NCBI RefSeq assembly: GCF_003054555.1
Contig: NZ_CP026304.1
Span: 7,192,001 to 7,256,000, forward strand
Source: Streptomyces lunaelactis
Lineage (GTDB): Bacteria; Actinomycetota; Actinomycetes; Streptomycetales; Streptomycetaceae
Direction of reading: 5' to 3'
DNA length: 64,000 bases
The notes under the pieces were generated by a model, which saw nothing but the letters and a program-made list of their open reading frames with translations, was not told the DNA's origin and ran no database searches. Below are positions 37,601-45,489 of this stretch, piece by piece. Numbering within the stretch: position 1 is the stretch's first letter; every line of letters begins with the position of its first letter. The position numbers and the translations under genes are program-made.

Positions 37601-38296
37601 TGGTGCCAGACCTACCAGGGCGGCCGCTCCTTCTACACCGGCGGCGGCCACACCAAGGAGACGTACGCCGACCCGGCCTTCCGCACGCACCTGCTGGGCG
37701 GACTGCGCTACGCCGCCGGCCAGGTCGAGGCCGACTGCAAGCCGCAGACCGGCTACCGGCCGATCTTCAACGGCAAGACAGTGGACGGCTGGAAGCAGGC
37801 CGGGCCCGGAAAGTTCAACGTCGTCGACGGGGAACTGCGTACCGAGGGCGGCATGGGCATGCTCTGGTACCAGGCCAAGGAGCTGACCTCGTACTCGCTG
37901 AAGCTCGACTGGAAGATGGCGGGCGACGACAACTCCGGTGTCTTCGTGGGCTTCCCGGCCTCCGACGACCCCTGGTCGGCCGTGAACAACGGCTATGAGG
38001 TGCAGATCGACGCCAGCGATGCGGCCGATCGCACCACCGGCGCCGTCTACGGCTTCAAGTCGGCCGACATCAAGGCCCGCGACCGCGTGCTGCGGCCGCC
38101 CGGCCAGTGGAACAGCTATGAGATCCGGGTCCAGGGCGAACGTCTGCAGATCTTCCTCAACGGCGTGAAGATCAACGACTTCACCAACACCGACCCGGTG
38201 CGCAGCCTGAAGGACGGCTACATCGGCCTCCAGAACCACGGCGCCGACGACCAGGTGTCCTTCCGGAACATCCAGCTCAGGGAGCTGCCCTCCTAG
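34613..38296 (+). CDS. Exported multidomain protein: sugar dehydrogenase, PKD, CBM6-like, ThuA-like and 3-keto-disaccharide hydrolase-like domains
   Basis: The 1227-residue protein starts at GTG 34613 after GGAGG. A Sec-type signal (KALALLTGSLLAATSLVF, cleavage near 36) precedes a PQQ-type glucose/sorbosone dehydrogenase beta-propeller (about 45-490; GLQGIGLDPKFSENRAIYLYY, HVGGDIDFD, EIYAMGFRNPFRF). Next are a PKD domain (about 490-583), a CBM6-like domain (about 690-812), a ThuA-like domain (about 820-1040; VGVHAAADTEYDW) and a DUF1080 / 3-keto-disaccharide-hydrolase-like domain (about 1045-1226; YRPIFNGKTVDGWK). It may oxidise and open glycosides outside the cell. A shared promoter element ties it to the ROK-ABC cluster. 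Confidence 0.88.
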   Translation: MHRKRLRTRKALALLTGSLLAATSLVFTAPQIAAAADPEPAAEEFQQVTLAKGGEETGEPMSLAVLPDRSVLHTSRNGELRMTDSAGNTRVVGTIPVYSHDEEGLQGIGLDPKFSENRAIYLYYAPPLSTPAGDAPNTGTPEDFAKFDGVNRLSRFVLKADGTLDNASEKKVIDVPATRGICCHVGGDIDFDAQGNLYLSTGDDSNPFASDGYTPIDETPGRNPAYDARRTSGNTNDLRGKLLRIKVADDGSYTVPDGNLFAPGTDRTRPEIYAMGFRNPFRFSVDKKTGIVYLGDYGPDAGAADPKRGPAGQVEFARITQPGNFGWPFCTGKNNAYVDYDFVTKTSGAAFDCAAPKNESPYNTGLVDLPPAQPAWIPYDGGSLPEFGTGSESPMGGPVYRYDAASTSPVKFPEAYDGDFFAGEFGRRWIKRIEQGEDGAVQSINPVPWTGTQIMDMAFGPDGALYVLDYGTAWFGGDENSGLYRIENATGGLSPVAEAAANKTSGKAPLRVAFSSAGTTDGDGDTLTYAWDFGDGGTSTAANPTYTYKKNGTYTATVTAKDPTGRTGSAGVHVVVGNTAPKVTLELPAEGALFSFGDEIPFKVTVTDPEDGPVDCAKVKVTYILGHDSHGHPVTSANGCTGTIKTSADGGHDPNANIFGVFDAEYTDGGGGGQAALTGHDQAQLQPRHRQAEHYNNSSGIKIYDKASAHGGKTVGDIHNGDWISFKPYNLTGSTKLTARISSGGAGGFLEVRTGSANGPILGSAPVPVTGSWDTFQDIDVPLRAVPKKTTELFLVFKGGDGALYDVDDFELSNSAPDRTAKRVLVFSKTAGFRHDSIPAGVAALKELGASSNITVDATEEAAQFTTSNLARYDAVVFLSTTGDVLGAEQQKAFENFITTGGGYVGVHAAADTEYDWPFYGGLVGAYFAGHPQIQPATVRVEDHTHPSTAHLDDAWERTDEWYNYRTNPRGKARVLATLDETTYQGGTMKGDHPIAWCQTYQGGRSFYTGGGHTKETYADPAFRTHLLGGLRYAAGQVEADCKPQTGYRPIFNGKTVDGWKQAGPGKFNVVDGELRTEGGMGMLWYQAKELTSYSLKLDWKMAGDDNSGVFVGFPASDDPWSAVNNGYEVQIDASDAADRTTGAVYGFKSADIKARDRVLRPPGQWNSYEIRVQGERLQIFLNGVKINDFTNTDPVRSLKDGYIGLQNHGADDQVSFRNIQLRELPS

Positions 38297-38314
38297 GCGC
38301 GCCCGTCAGACGGC

Positions 38315-38348
38315 GGCGGGCGGGGAGGCGCCGTACCCCCCGCCCGCC
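38315..38348 (+). terminator. Hairpin after the exported sugar dehydrogenase gene
   Basis: GGCGGGCGGGG (38315-38325) pairs perfectly with CCCCGCCCGCC (38338-38348), 19 bases after the stop codon. There is no T-tract. It probably separates this transcript from the inositol-phosphate-synthase-like/Ebo operon that starts at 38385. Confidence 0.65.
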
Positions 38349-38384
38349 GTCCTCCACCACACCGAAATGGCAGGGAGGCAGCCC

Positions 38385-39536
38385 GTGTCCGCCGAGTCCG
38401 CTTCGTCCGCTGAGCCCGCTCAGACCGCTCAAGGAAGTACCGGAGTCTGGTTCGTCGGAGCCCGCGGCTCCGTCGCCACCACCGCGGTGGCCGGATGCGC
38501 GGCGGTCACCGCCGGGCTGCATTCGCCGGCCGGCATGGTCACCGAAACGCCTCCCTTCGCCGATGCCTGCCTGCCCGCCCTGTCGTCGTTGGTCTTCGGC
38601 GGACACGACATCGCGCACTGCCCGCTGCCCAAGCGGGCCGAAGAACTGGCGGCGGCGGGCGTGCTGCCGCACGGGCTGGCGGCGGCGGTTCGCGGTGAAC
38701 TGACCGCGGCCGACAGCGAGATACGTCCCGGTGGGCCGCAGTCCGGCGACACGCGGAGCGACGAAGAGCTCATCGCCGCCTTCACCGCCGACCTGGCCGA
38801 CTTCCGGACCCGGCGGGGGCTGGCCCGGGTGGTCGTCGTCAATGTCTCCTCCACCGAACCGCAGCCGACGCCCGACGCCGTACGGCTGCCGCCGAGTTCG
38901 CTGTACGCGGCCGCGGCGGTCCGGGCCGGCTGCCCGTACGTCAACTTCACCCCCTCCACCGGGCTGCGCACCGCTGCCCTCACCGACGCCGTCGCGGCCA
39001 GTGGACTTCCCCACGCGGGCCGCGACGGCAAGACAGGCCAGACGCTGCTCCGTTCCGTGCTCGCCCCGATGTTCGTGCAGCGCGCCCTGTCCGTACGGGC
39101 GTGGTCGGGCACCAACCTGCTGGGCGGCGGGGACGGAGCGTCGCTGGCCGACCCGGCGGCCGCGGCCGCCAAGAACGCGGGCAAGGAGCGCGTCCTCGCC
39201 GACACGCTGGGCCATACGCCGGAGGGCGAGGTCCACATCGACGACGTACCGGCCCTCGGCGACTGGAAGACCGCCTGGGACCACATCGCCTTCGAGGGCT
39301 TCCTCGGCTCGCGGATGATCCTCCAGACCATCTGGCAGGGCTGCGACTCGGCACTGGCCGCGCCCCTGGTCCTGGACCTGGCGCGACTGGTGTCCCGCGC
39401 CCACGAGGCGGGCCTGTCGGGGCCGCTGCCCGAACTCGGCTTCTACTTCAAGGACCCGGACGGCGGCCCGGCCGGGCTCTCGGAACAGTTCGGGCAACTG
39501 CTGTCGTTCGCCGACCGGCTGCGGGAGGCCAAGTGA
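38385..39536 (+). CDS. Inositol-3-phosphate synthase-like protein
   Basis: The 383-residue protein resembles myo-inositol-1-phosphate synthases. It shows the NAD-binding motif GARGSVATT, the segment YVNFTPS, SGTNLLGGGDGA near the active site, and a C-terminal DHIAFEGFLG. The classical enzyme turns glucose-6-phosphate into inositol-3-phosphate; this divergent form may use another sugar. GTG 38385 has GGGAGG 6 bases before it and is preferred over ATG 38367. It starts the Ebo-type operon and sits where EboD (3-dehydroquinate-synthase-like) might be expected. Its stop overlaps the next GTG. Confidence 0.82.
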   Translation: MSAESASSAEPAQTAQGSTGVWFVGARGSVATTAVAGCAAVTAGLHSPAGMVTETPPFADACLPALSSLVFGGHDIAHCPLPKRAEELAAAGVLPHGLAAAVRGELTAADSEIRPGGPQSGDTRSDEELIAAFTADLADFRTRRGLARVVVVNVSSTEPQPTPDAVRLPPSSLYAAAAVRAGCPYVNFTPSTGLRTAALTDAVAASGLPHAGRDGKTGQTLLRSVLAPMFVQRALSVRAWSGTNLLGGGDGASLADPAAAAAKNAGKERVLADTLGHTPEGEVHIDDVPALGDWKTAWDHIAFEGFLGSRMILQTIWQGCDSALAAPLVLDLARLVSRAHEAGLSGPLPELGFYFKDPDGGPAGLSEQFGQLLSFADRLREAK

Positions 39537-40573
39537 CCCTGCGGGCCTGGGCGGAACTGCTGCGCGTTTCCGCTCTGTTCACCGTCCCGGGCGACGCGCT
39601 GGCGGGTGCGGCCACCCTGGGAACCCGCCCCAACCGCGGCACGGCGCTCGCGGTGGGCGCGTCCCTGTGCCTGTACGAGGCGGGGATGGCCCTCAACGAC
39701 TGGGCCGACCGCGAGGAGGACGCGGTGGACCGCCCGCACCGCCCGATCCCCTCGGGCCGCATCACCCCGACGGCGGCGCTCACGGCGGCGGGCGCGCTGA
39801 CGGTGGCGGGCCTGGCACTGGCGTCCCGCGCGGGCCGCCCGGCGTTGGCGGTCGCGACAGCGTTGTCAGCGGCGGTCTGGTCGTACGACCTCCACTTCAA
39901 ACACACCCCCGGCGGCCCGGCGGCGATGGCCACGGCGAGAGGCCTGGACCTGGTACTGGGCGCGGTCGCGACGGGCACGCCGCCCCGGCGCGGGAGCCTG
40001 GGGCGCGGGACTTCGGGCGAGCCGAGGCGTGCTGCGGGCGCGCGCGGTCCGGCGTTCACCGCGCTGCCGTCCGCCGCCCTGCTCGCGGCGCACACCTACG
40101 CCGTCACCACCGTCTCGCGACGCGAGGCGCAGGGCGGCTCGACCCTCGCGCCGCTCGCCGCGCTCGCGGCGACGATCGCGCTGGGCGCGCTCGCATCGAG
40201 ACCTCCGCGAGGAGGTGGCCTGCCCCCCACGCGGCGGAGCCGCATATCGGCACAGCCGGGAAGGGGCGGGGGAGGGGAGAGCCTCCAGCGGTCAGCCGGA
40301 CCGCCCGCACTCCGGGCCGCGCTCACCCCCGGCCGCCTCGCCACCGCCGCGCTCGCCGCCGCCTACGTCCGGACTGCCGCCAAGCCCCTCTTCCACGCCG
40401 CCCTCAACCCCTCCCCGCCCCTCACCCAGCGCGCCGTCGGCGGCGGCATCCGGGCCATGATCCCGCTCCAGGCCGCCCTCGCCGCCCGCGCCGGCGCCGG
40501 CACCACCGCACTCGCGGTCATGGGGCTGGTACCGCTCGCCCGCAAGCTCGCACGGAAGGTGAGCCCGACATGA
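39533..40573 (+). CDS. eboC: UbiA-family prenyltransferase-like protein (EboC-like) with in-frame inserts
   Basis: The 346-residue membrane protein has the UbiA prenyl-diphosphate motif NDWADREED (Asn55, Asp56, Asp59, Asp63) and about eight hydrophobic helices. EboC proteins belong to this family and help move metabolites or precursors across the cell envelope. Two hydrophilic Arg/Gly/Pro-rich stretches interrupt it (about 149-172 and 223-257). The second is encoded by a GC-rich dispersed palindrome (GCGGCGGAGCCGC then CATATCGG). The second aspartate-rich UbiA motif is not obvious. Start GTG 39533 overlaps the upstream stop (GTGA). Confidence 0.8.
   Translation: MTLRAWAELLRVSALFTVPGDALAGAATLGTRPNRGTALAVGASLCLYEAGMALNDWADREEDAVDRPHRPIPSGRITPTAALTAAGALTVAGLALASRAGRPALAVATALSAAVWSYDLHFKHTPGGPAAMATARGLDLVLGAVATGTPPRRGSLGRGTSGEPRRAAGARGPAFTALPSAALLAAHTYAVTTVSRREAQGGSTLAPLAALAATIALGALASRPPRGGGLPPTRRSRISAQPGRGGGGESLQRSAGPPALRAALTPGRLATAALAAAYVRTAAKPLFHAALNPSPPLTQRAVGGGIRAMIPLQAALAARAGAGTTALAVMGLVPLARKLARKVSPT
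40219..40275. repeat. Dispersed palindromic repeat inside the eboC-like gene
   Basis: The segment contains GCGGCGGAGCCGC (a perfect stem with GGA loop at 40231-40243) followed by ATATCGGCACAGCC and a G-rich tail. I recall this sequence as common in intergenic regions of streptomycete genomes. Here it is in frame and translates to about 30 hydrophilic residues in a membrane protein. Confidence 0.6.
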
Positions 40574-41442
40574 GCCCCGCAACGAACCTCCGCCTCGGCT
40601 ACGGCACCAACGGTCTCACCGACCTCCGCCTCGACGACGCCCTCGCCCTCCTCGCCGACCTCGGCTACGACGGCGTCGGACTGACCCTCGACCATATGCA
40701 CCTCGACCCCCTCGGCCCCGAACTCGCCGCCCGCACCCGCCAGGTGGGCAAGAAGCTCAGCGAGCTGGGCCTCGGCGTCACCATCGAGACCGGCGCCCGC
40801 TACGTCCTCGACCCCCGCCGCAAACACGGTCCCTCCCTCCTCGACGCCGACCCCGACGGCCGTGCCGCCCGCACCGACCTCCTCACCACCGCCGTGCGGG
40901 TCGCCGCCGACCTCGGCGCCCACGCCGTGCACTGCTTCAGCGGCATCACCCCCGCGGACACCTCCAACGACACCGCGTGGGAGAGGCTGGAAGAGGCACT
41001 CACCCCCGTCCTCGACGCCGCGCAGAACGCCGCAACACCCCTCGCCATCGAGCCCGAGCCCGGCCACCTCCTCGCCACACTCGACGACTTCCACCACCTC
41101 CGCCGTCTCCTCGGCGATCCCGAACCCCTCGGGCTCACCCTCGACATCGGCCACTGCCAGTGCCTGGAGGCAGCACCGCCCGCCGACTGCGTCCGCGACG
41201 CCGCCCCCTGGCTGCGGCATGTCCAGATCGAGGACATGCGCCGCGGCGTCCATGAGCACCTGCCGTTCGGCGACGGCGAGATCGACTTCCCGCCCGTACT
41301 CGAAGCCCTCGCCGCCACCGGCTACCAGGGCCTCACCGTCGTCGAACTGCCCCGCCACTCCCACGCGGGCCCCGAACTCGCCCGCGCCTCCATCGAGTTC
41401 CTCCGCTCACAGGTGCCGTCGAAGGGAGCCCCGTCATGCTGA
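40570..41442 (+). CDS. TIM-barrel sugar isomerase/epimerase-like protein of the Ebo operon
   Basis: The 290-residue protein is a xylose-isomerase-like TIM barrel. It has GYGTNGLTDLRL at the start, LADLGYDGVGLTLDHM, the metal-site strands PLAIEPEPGHLL, GLTLDIGHCQ and HVQIEDM, and a final VVELPRHSH. It probably acts on a cyclic or phosphorylated sugar-derived compound. The ATG at 40570 overlaps the upstream stop (ATGA) and the next gene, eboA, starts 7 bases before its stop, so translation is coupled along the operon. Confidence 0.85.
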   Translation: MSPATNLRLGYGTNGLTDLRLDDALALLADLGYDGVGLTLDHMHLDPLGPELAARTRQVGKKLSELGLGVTIETGARYVLDPRRKHGPSLLDADPDGRAARTDLLTTAVRVAADLGAHAVHCFSGITPADTSNDTAWERLEEALTPVLDAAQNAATPLAIEPEPGHLLATLDDFHHLRRLLGDPEPLGLTLDIGHCQCLEAAPPADCVRDAAPWLRHVQIEDMRRGVHEHLPFGDGEIDFPPVLEALAATGYQGLTVVELPRHSHAGPELARASIEFLRSQVPSKGAPSC

Positions 41443-42053
41443 GGATCCGCAAGGAACTCGACGCACAACTCCCCGACACCGCCCGTGCCTGGCTCGTCGA
41501 GGCGCTCGCCGAAGCGCGCGAGCGCACGGGCGAGGACGCCGCTGACCCCTGTGCCGTGCCCGCCTGGGAACTCCGCTTCGCCTCCGCCGGCCGCCACTGC
41601 GGCCAGGACCACGCCGACTCCGTACGCACCCTGCTCCTCGTCGAGGCCCGCGCCGACACCCCCACGCTCACCCGCCTCTACCAGCAGGGCACCGCCGCCG
41701 AGCGCCGCGCCCTCCTCCTCGCCCTCCCACATCTGGTCGAGGGCCCCGCCGCACTGCCCCTCACCGAGGACGCCCTGCGCACCAACGACACCCGGCTCGT
41801 CGCCGCGGCCGTCGGCCCGTACGCCGCCGCGCACCTCGGCCCGCACGCCTGGCGGCACGCCGTCCTCAAGTGCCTCTTCACCGGCGTACCCCTCGACGCC
41901 GTCGCGGACCTGCCCATCCGCGCCGCGGGCGACAGCGAGCTCGCGCGGATGCTCGCCGACTACGCCGCCGAGCGCACCGCCGCCGGCCGCGACGTCCCCC
42001 ACGACCTCAATCGCGTGCTGACCCTGACCGGCGAGCTGTCCGAGGAGTCCTGA
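41436..42053 (+). CDS. eboA: EboA-family metabolite traffic protein
   Basis: The 205-residue protein is recognised as EboA by its context and its all-alpha Ala/Leu/Arg-rich HEAT-like pattern (LTRLYQQGTAAERRALLLALPHL, NDTRLVAAAVGPYAAAHL, HAVLKCLFTGVPLD). EboA is a small protein of unknown biochemistry conserved in Ebo operons of bacteria and algal plastids. It has no membrane helix. ATG 41436 overlaps the TIM-barrel gene and its TGA overlaps the next ATG by one base (TGATG). Confidence 0.82.
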   Translation: MLRIRKELDAQLPDTARAWLVEALAEARERTGEDAADPCAVPAWELRFASAGRHCGQDHADSVRTLLLVEARADTPTLTRLYQQGTAAERRALLLALPHLVEGPAALPLTEDALRTNDTRLVAAAVGPYAAAHLGPHAWRHAVLKCLFTGVPLDAVADLPIRAAGDSELARMLADYAAERTAAGRDVPHDLNRVLTLTGELSEES

Positions 42054-42901
42054 TGCGCATCTTCGACCCCCACATCCACATGACGTCCCGCACCACCGAC
42101 GACTACCAGGCGATGTACGCCGCCGGAGTCCGCGCCCTCGTCGAACCCTCCTTCTGGCTCGGCCAGCCCCGCACCTCGCCCGCCGGCTTCTTCGACTACT
42201 TCGACGCCCTGCTCGGCTGGGAGCCCTTCCGCGCCGCCCAGTACGGCATCGCCCACCACTGCACGCTTGCCCTCAACCCCAAAGAGGCGAACGACCCCCG
42301 CTGCACCCCCGTCATCGACGCCCTGCCCCGCTATCTCGTCAAGGACTCCGTCGTCGCCGTCGGCGAGATCGGCTACGACTCCATGACCCCCGCGGAGGAC
42401 CACGCGCTGGCCGCCCAGCTCCAGCTCGCCGCCGACCACGGCCTGCCCGCTCTCGTTCACACCCCGCACCGCGACAAGCTCGCGGGCCTCCACCGCACCG
42501 TCGACGTCATCCGCGAATCCGCTCTCCCCACGGAGCGCGTGCTGCTGGACCACCTCAATGAGACGACCGTGAAGCATGCCACTGACAGCGGCTGCTGGCT
42601 CGGCTTCTCCATCTACCCGGACACCAAGATGGACGAGGAACGCATGGTCGCGATCCTCAAGGCGTACGGAACCGAGAAGGTCCTGGTCAACTCCGCCGCG
42701 GACTGGGGCAAGAGCGATCCGCTCAAGACCCGCAAGGTCGGTGACGCCATGCTCGCCGCCGGTTTCACCGAGGACGACGTCGACCAGGTCCTGTGGCGCA
42801 ACCCCGTCGCCTTCTACGGCCTCAGCGGCCGCCTCCAGCTCGACATCCCGGAACCGGAATCCCTGCACGAGGGCAACTCCATCCTCCGCGGCGGGGAATG
42901 A
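42053..42901 (+). CDS. TatD-type metal-dependent hydrolase (EboB position)
   Basis: The 282-residue protein is an amidohydrolase-fold hydrolase. It has the metal-binding FDPHIHMTSR start, GEIGYDSM with the catalytic Glu, HTPHRDK, and DHLNETTVK with a further His position, then NSAADWG carrying the last Asp. TatD-like enzymes hydrolyse phosphodiester or amide bonds; in Ebo operons this slot is EboB, of unknown substrate. ATG 42053 shares a base with the eboA stop. The eboE gene begins 12 bases after it. Confidence 0.88.
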   Translation: MRIFDPHIHMTSRTTDDYQAMYAAGVRALVEPSFWLGQPRTSPAGFFDYFDALLGWEPFRAAQYGIAHHCTLALNPKEANDPRCTPVIDALPRYLVKDSVVAVGEIGYDSMTPAEDHALAAQLQLAADHGLPALVHTPHRDKLAGLHRTVDVIRESALPTERVLLDHLNETTVKHATDSGCWLGFSIYPDTKMDEERMVAILKAYGTEKVLVNSAADWGKSDPLKTRKVGDAMLAAGFTEDDVDQVLWRNPVAFYGLSGRLQLDIPEPESLHEGNSILRGGE

Positions 42902-42913
42902 GGAGGCCGGCAC

Positions 42914-43894
42914 ATGCGCTTCCGCCACCCCGACGGCTCCACCGTCCACCTCTCCTACTGCACCAACGTCCACCCCGCCGAGACCCTCGACGGCGTACTC
43001 GCCCAGCTCCGCGACCACTGCGAGCCGGTACGCAAACGCCTCGGCCGCGACCGTCTCGGCATCGGCCTCTGGCTCGCCAAGGACGCGGCCCACGCCCTGA
43101 TCACCGACCCGGCGGCGCTGCGCGGCCTGCGCGCCGAACTCGACCGCCGGGGCCTCGAGGTCGTCACCCTCAACGGCTTCCCCTACGAGGGATTCGGCGC
43201 CGAAGAGGTCAAGTACCGCGTCTACAAACCGGACTGGACCGACCCCGAACGCCTCGCCCACACCACCGACCTCGCCCGCCTCCTCGCCGCCCTCCTCCCC
43301 GACGACGTCACCGAGGGCACCATCTCCACCCTTCCGCTCGCCTGGCGCACCCCCTTCGACGACACGGCCGCCGAGGCCGCGCACACCGCACTGGCCACCC
43401 TCGCCGAGCGCCTCGACGCACTGGAGGAGCTCACCGGCAAGTCGATACGCATCGGTCTGGAGCCGGAGCCCGGCTGCACCGTCGAGACGACCGCCGACGC
43501 GATACGCCCCCTGACCGCCCTCGCCACCCCCCGTATCGGCATCTGCATCGACACCTGCCATCTCGCCACCTCCTTCGAAGACCCCGAGGCGGCCCTGGCC
43601 GCACTCGCCGCGGCAGGCGTCACCATCCCCAAGGCGCAGCTCTCCGCCGCGCTGCACGCCGAGGAACCCCATCTCCCCGAGGTGCGCACCGCGCTGGCCG
43701 CCTTCGCCGAACCCCGCTTCCTCCACCAGACCCGCACCCGCACCGCCGCCGGCCTGCGCGGTACCGACGACCTCGACGAAGCCGTCGCCGGCCGGGCACT
43801 CCCCGACGGCGCCCCCTGGCGCGCCCACTTCCACGTCCCCTGCGCCCGCCCGCCCGCCGCTCACCTCCACCTCTCCGTCCTCAGGACACGCTGA
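42914..43894 (+). CDS. eboE: EboE-family metabolite traffic protein, prematurely terminated
   Basis: The 326-residue product has the EboE TIM-barrel features (YCTNVHPAETLDG, TLNGFPYEGFG, IGLEPEPGCTVE, GICIDTCHLA, RVHFHVP-like AHFHVP). It stops at 43894. The next 59 codons in the same frame encode a conserved-looking tail (HLEVETYTWQALPPELRPRN to LGLKELP) that ends in ATGA with the downstream gene. If the reading were intact the protein would be about 385 residues. The break region (43855-43910) is GC-rich and contains several apparent single-base shifts, so this is either a decaying gene or sequence errors. Confidence 0.75.
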   Translation: MRFRHPDGSTVHLSYCTNVHPAETLDGVLAQLRDHCEPVRKRLGRDRLGIGLWLAKDAAHALITDPAALRGLRAELDRRGLEVVTLNGFPYEGFGAEEVKYRVYKPDWTDPERLAHTTDLARLLAALLPDDVTEGTISTLPLAWRTPFDDTAAEAAHTALATLAERLDALEELTGKSIRIGLEPEPGCTVETTADAIRPLTALATPRIGICIDTCHLATSFEDPEAALAALAAAGVTIPKAQLSAALHAEEPHLPEVRTALAAFAEPRFLHQTRTRTAAGLRGTDDLDEAVAGRALPDGAPWRAHFHVPCARPPAAHLHLSVLRTR

Positions 43895-44071
43895 CCTCGT
43901 CGGCGGCCCCAACCGCTCACCCGCCACCTCGAGGTCGAGACCTACACCTGGCAGGCCCTCCCGCCCGAGCTGCGCCCCCGCAACCGCACCCAGCTCGCCG
44001 ACGGGATCGCCGCCGAACTCACCCTCGCCCGCGACCTGCTGGTCGACCTCGGACTCAAGGAGCTGCCATGA
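43895..44071 (+). pseudogene. Detached C-terminal coding segment of eboE
   Basis: The segment from about 43913 encodes PLTRHLEVETYTWQALPPEL and continues to GLKELP, then TGA at 44069-44071. It is in the same frame as the eboE start but follows an in-frame TGA at 43892-43894. The neighbouring +1 frame reads PPLTSTS and DLVGGP, which suggests at least two compensating indels between 43855 and 43910. The overlap of its stop with the next ATG is the same style as the other operon junctions, so it was once the true end of eboE. Confidence 0.7.
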
Positions 44072-45456
44072 CCGACGCCACCCACCCCACCCCCCTCCTG
44101 GTCCTGGACGTCGTCGGCCTCACACCCCAGCTCCTCGACCACATGCCCCACCTGAAGGCGCTCGGCCGGTCCGGCTCCCAGGCGCCCCTGTCCACCGTGC
44201 TGCCCGCCGTCACCTGCGCCGCCCAGTCCACCTTCCTCACCGGCGCGCTGCCCGCCGAGCACGGCATCGTCGCCAACGGCTGGTACTTCCGTGAGCTCGG
44301 CGACGTCCTGCTCTGGCGCCAGCACAACGGCCTTGTCTCCGGCGACAAGATCTGGGACGCCGCCCGCCGCGCCCACCCCGGCTACACCGTCGCCAACATC
44401 TGCTGGTGGTACGCCATGGGCGCGGACACCGACATCACCGTCACCCCCCGGCCCGTCTACTACGCCGACGGCCGCAAGGAGCCCGACTGCTACACCCGGC
44501 CCCCGGCCCTGCACGACGAACTCACCGAGAGACTCGGCACGTTCCCCCTCTTCCACTTCTGGGGTCCGGGAGCCGACGTCGTCTCCAGCCAGTGGATCGC
44601 CGACGCGACCCGCCACATCATGCGCACCCGCCACCCCGACCTGACCCTGTGCTACCTCCCGCATCTCGACTACGACCTGCAGCGCTACGGCCCCGACGAC
44701 CCGCGCTCCTACCGGGCGGCCGCCGACCTCGACGCCGTCATCGCCCCGCTGCTGGACGACGCGAAACAGGAAGGCCGCACCGTCGTCGCCCTGTCGGAGT
44801 ACGGCATCACCCGCGTCAGCCGCCCCGTCGACATCAACCGCGCCCTGCGCCGCGCCGGCCTCCTCGAAGTCCACACCCAGGACGGCATGGAGTACCTCGA
44901 CCCGATGGCCTCCCGCGCCTTCGCCGTCGCCGACCACCAGCTCGCCCATGTCTACGTACGCGGTCCGGAAGACCTCGAGGCGGCCCGCGAAGCCCTCAGG
45001 GACCTCCCCGGCGTCGATCAACTCCTCGACGACGAGGGCAAGAAGGCCCACGGACTCGACCACCCCCGCTCCGGCGAACTCGTCGCCGTCGCGGAGCCCG
45101 ACGCGTGGTTCACGTACTACTACTGGCTCGACGACGCCCACGCCCCCGACTTCGCCCAGCTCGTCGAGATCCACCGCAAACCCGGCTACGACCCCGTCGA
45201 GCTGTTCATGGACCCGCTCGACCCGTACGTACGCCTGAAGGCGGCCAAGGCGATCGCCCGCAAGAAGCTCGGCATGCGCTACCGGCTGGCGGTCGTCCCC
45301 CTGGACCCCTCACCTATTCGCGGCAGCCACGGCCGCCTCCCCGCGAGCGACGACGAAGGTCCGCTCATCATCTGCTCCACCCCCCGCGCTGTAGGCGGCC
45401 GCGTCGCGGCCACCGATGTGAAGTCCCTGCTGCTTCAACTCGCTGGTCTCCACTGA
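44068..45456 (+). CDS. Alkaline phosphatase/nucleotide pyrophosphatase-phosphodiesterase family protein (EboF-like)
   Basis: The 462-residue protein has the alkaline-phosphatase superfamily layout: LLVLDVVGLTPQLL with the first metal Asp, the catalytic Thr region PAVTCAAQSTFLTG, NGWYFRE, LPHLDYDLQRYG with later metal Asp/His, SEYGI and VADHQ. Such enzymes cleave phosphodiester or diphosphate bonds. Ebo operons normally hold one. The ATG at 44068 overlaps the old eboE stop. It has no signal peptide, so it should be cytosolic or membrane-peripheral. Confidence 0.87.
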   Translation: MTDATHPTPLLVLDVVGLTPQLLDHMPHLKALGRSGSQAPLSTVLPAVTCAAQSTFLTGALPAEHGIVANGWYFRELGDVLLWRQHNGLVSGDKIWDAARRAHPGYTVANICWWYAMGADTDITVTPRPVYYADGRKEPDCYTRPPALHDELTERLGTFPLFHFWGPGADVVSSQWIADATRHIMRTRHPDLTLCYLPHLDYDLQRYGPDDPRSYRAAADLDAVIAPLLDDAKQEGRTVVALSEYGITRVSRPVDINRALRRAGLLEVHTQDGMEYLDPMASRAFAVADHQLAHVYVRGPEDLEAAREALRDLPGVDQLLDDEGKKAHGLDHPRSGELVAVAEPDAWFTYYYWLDDAHAPDFAQLVEIHRKPGYDPVELFMDPLDPYVRLKAAKAIARKKLGMRYRLAVVPLDPSPIRGSHGRLPASDDEGPLIICSTPRAVGGRVAATDVKSLLLQLAGLH

Positions 45457-45489
45457 AGCAGACGCCACTGACAACGAGGAGTTATCCAC

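Noticed and set aside
42793..44067. Long plus-strand frame extending the phosphodiesterase upstream through eboE
   Set aside because: The extra 425 residues are Arg/Pro-rich shadow of eboE and have no domain; the real start is the ATG at 44068 that overlaps the old eboE stop.
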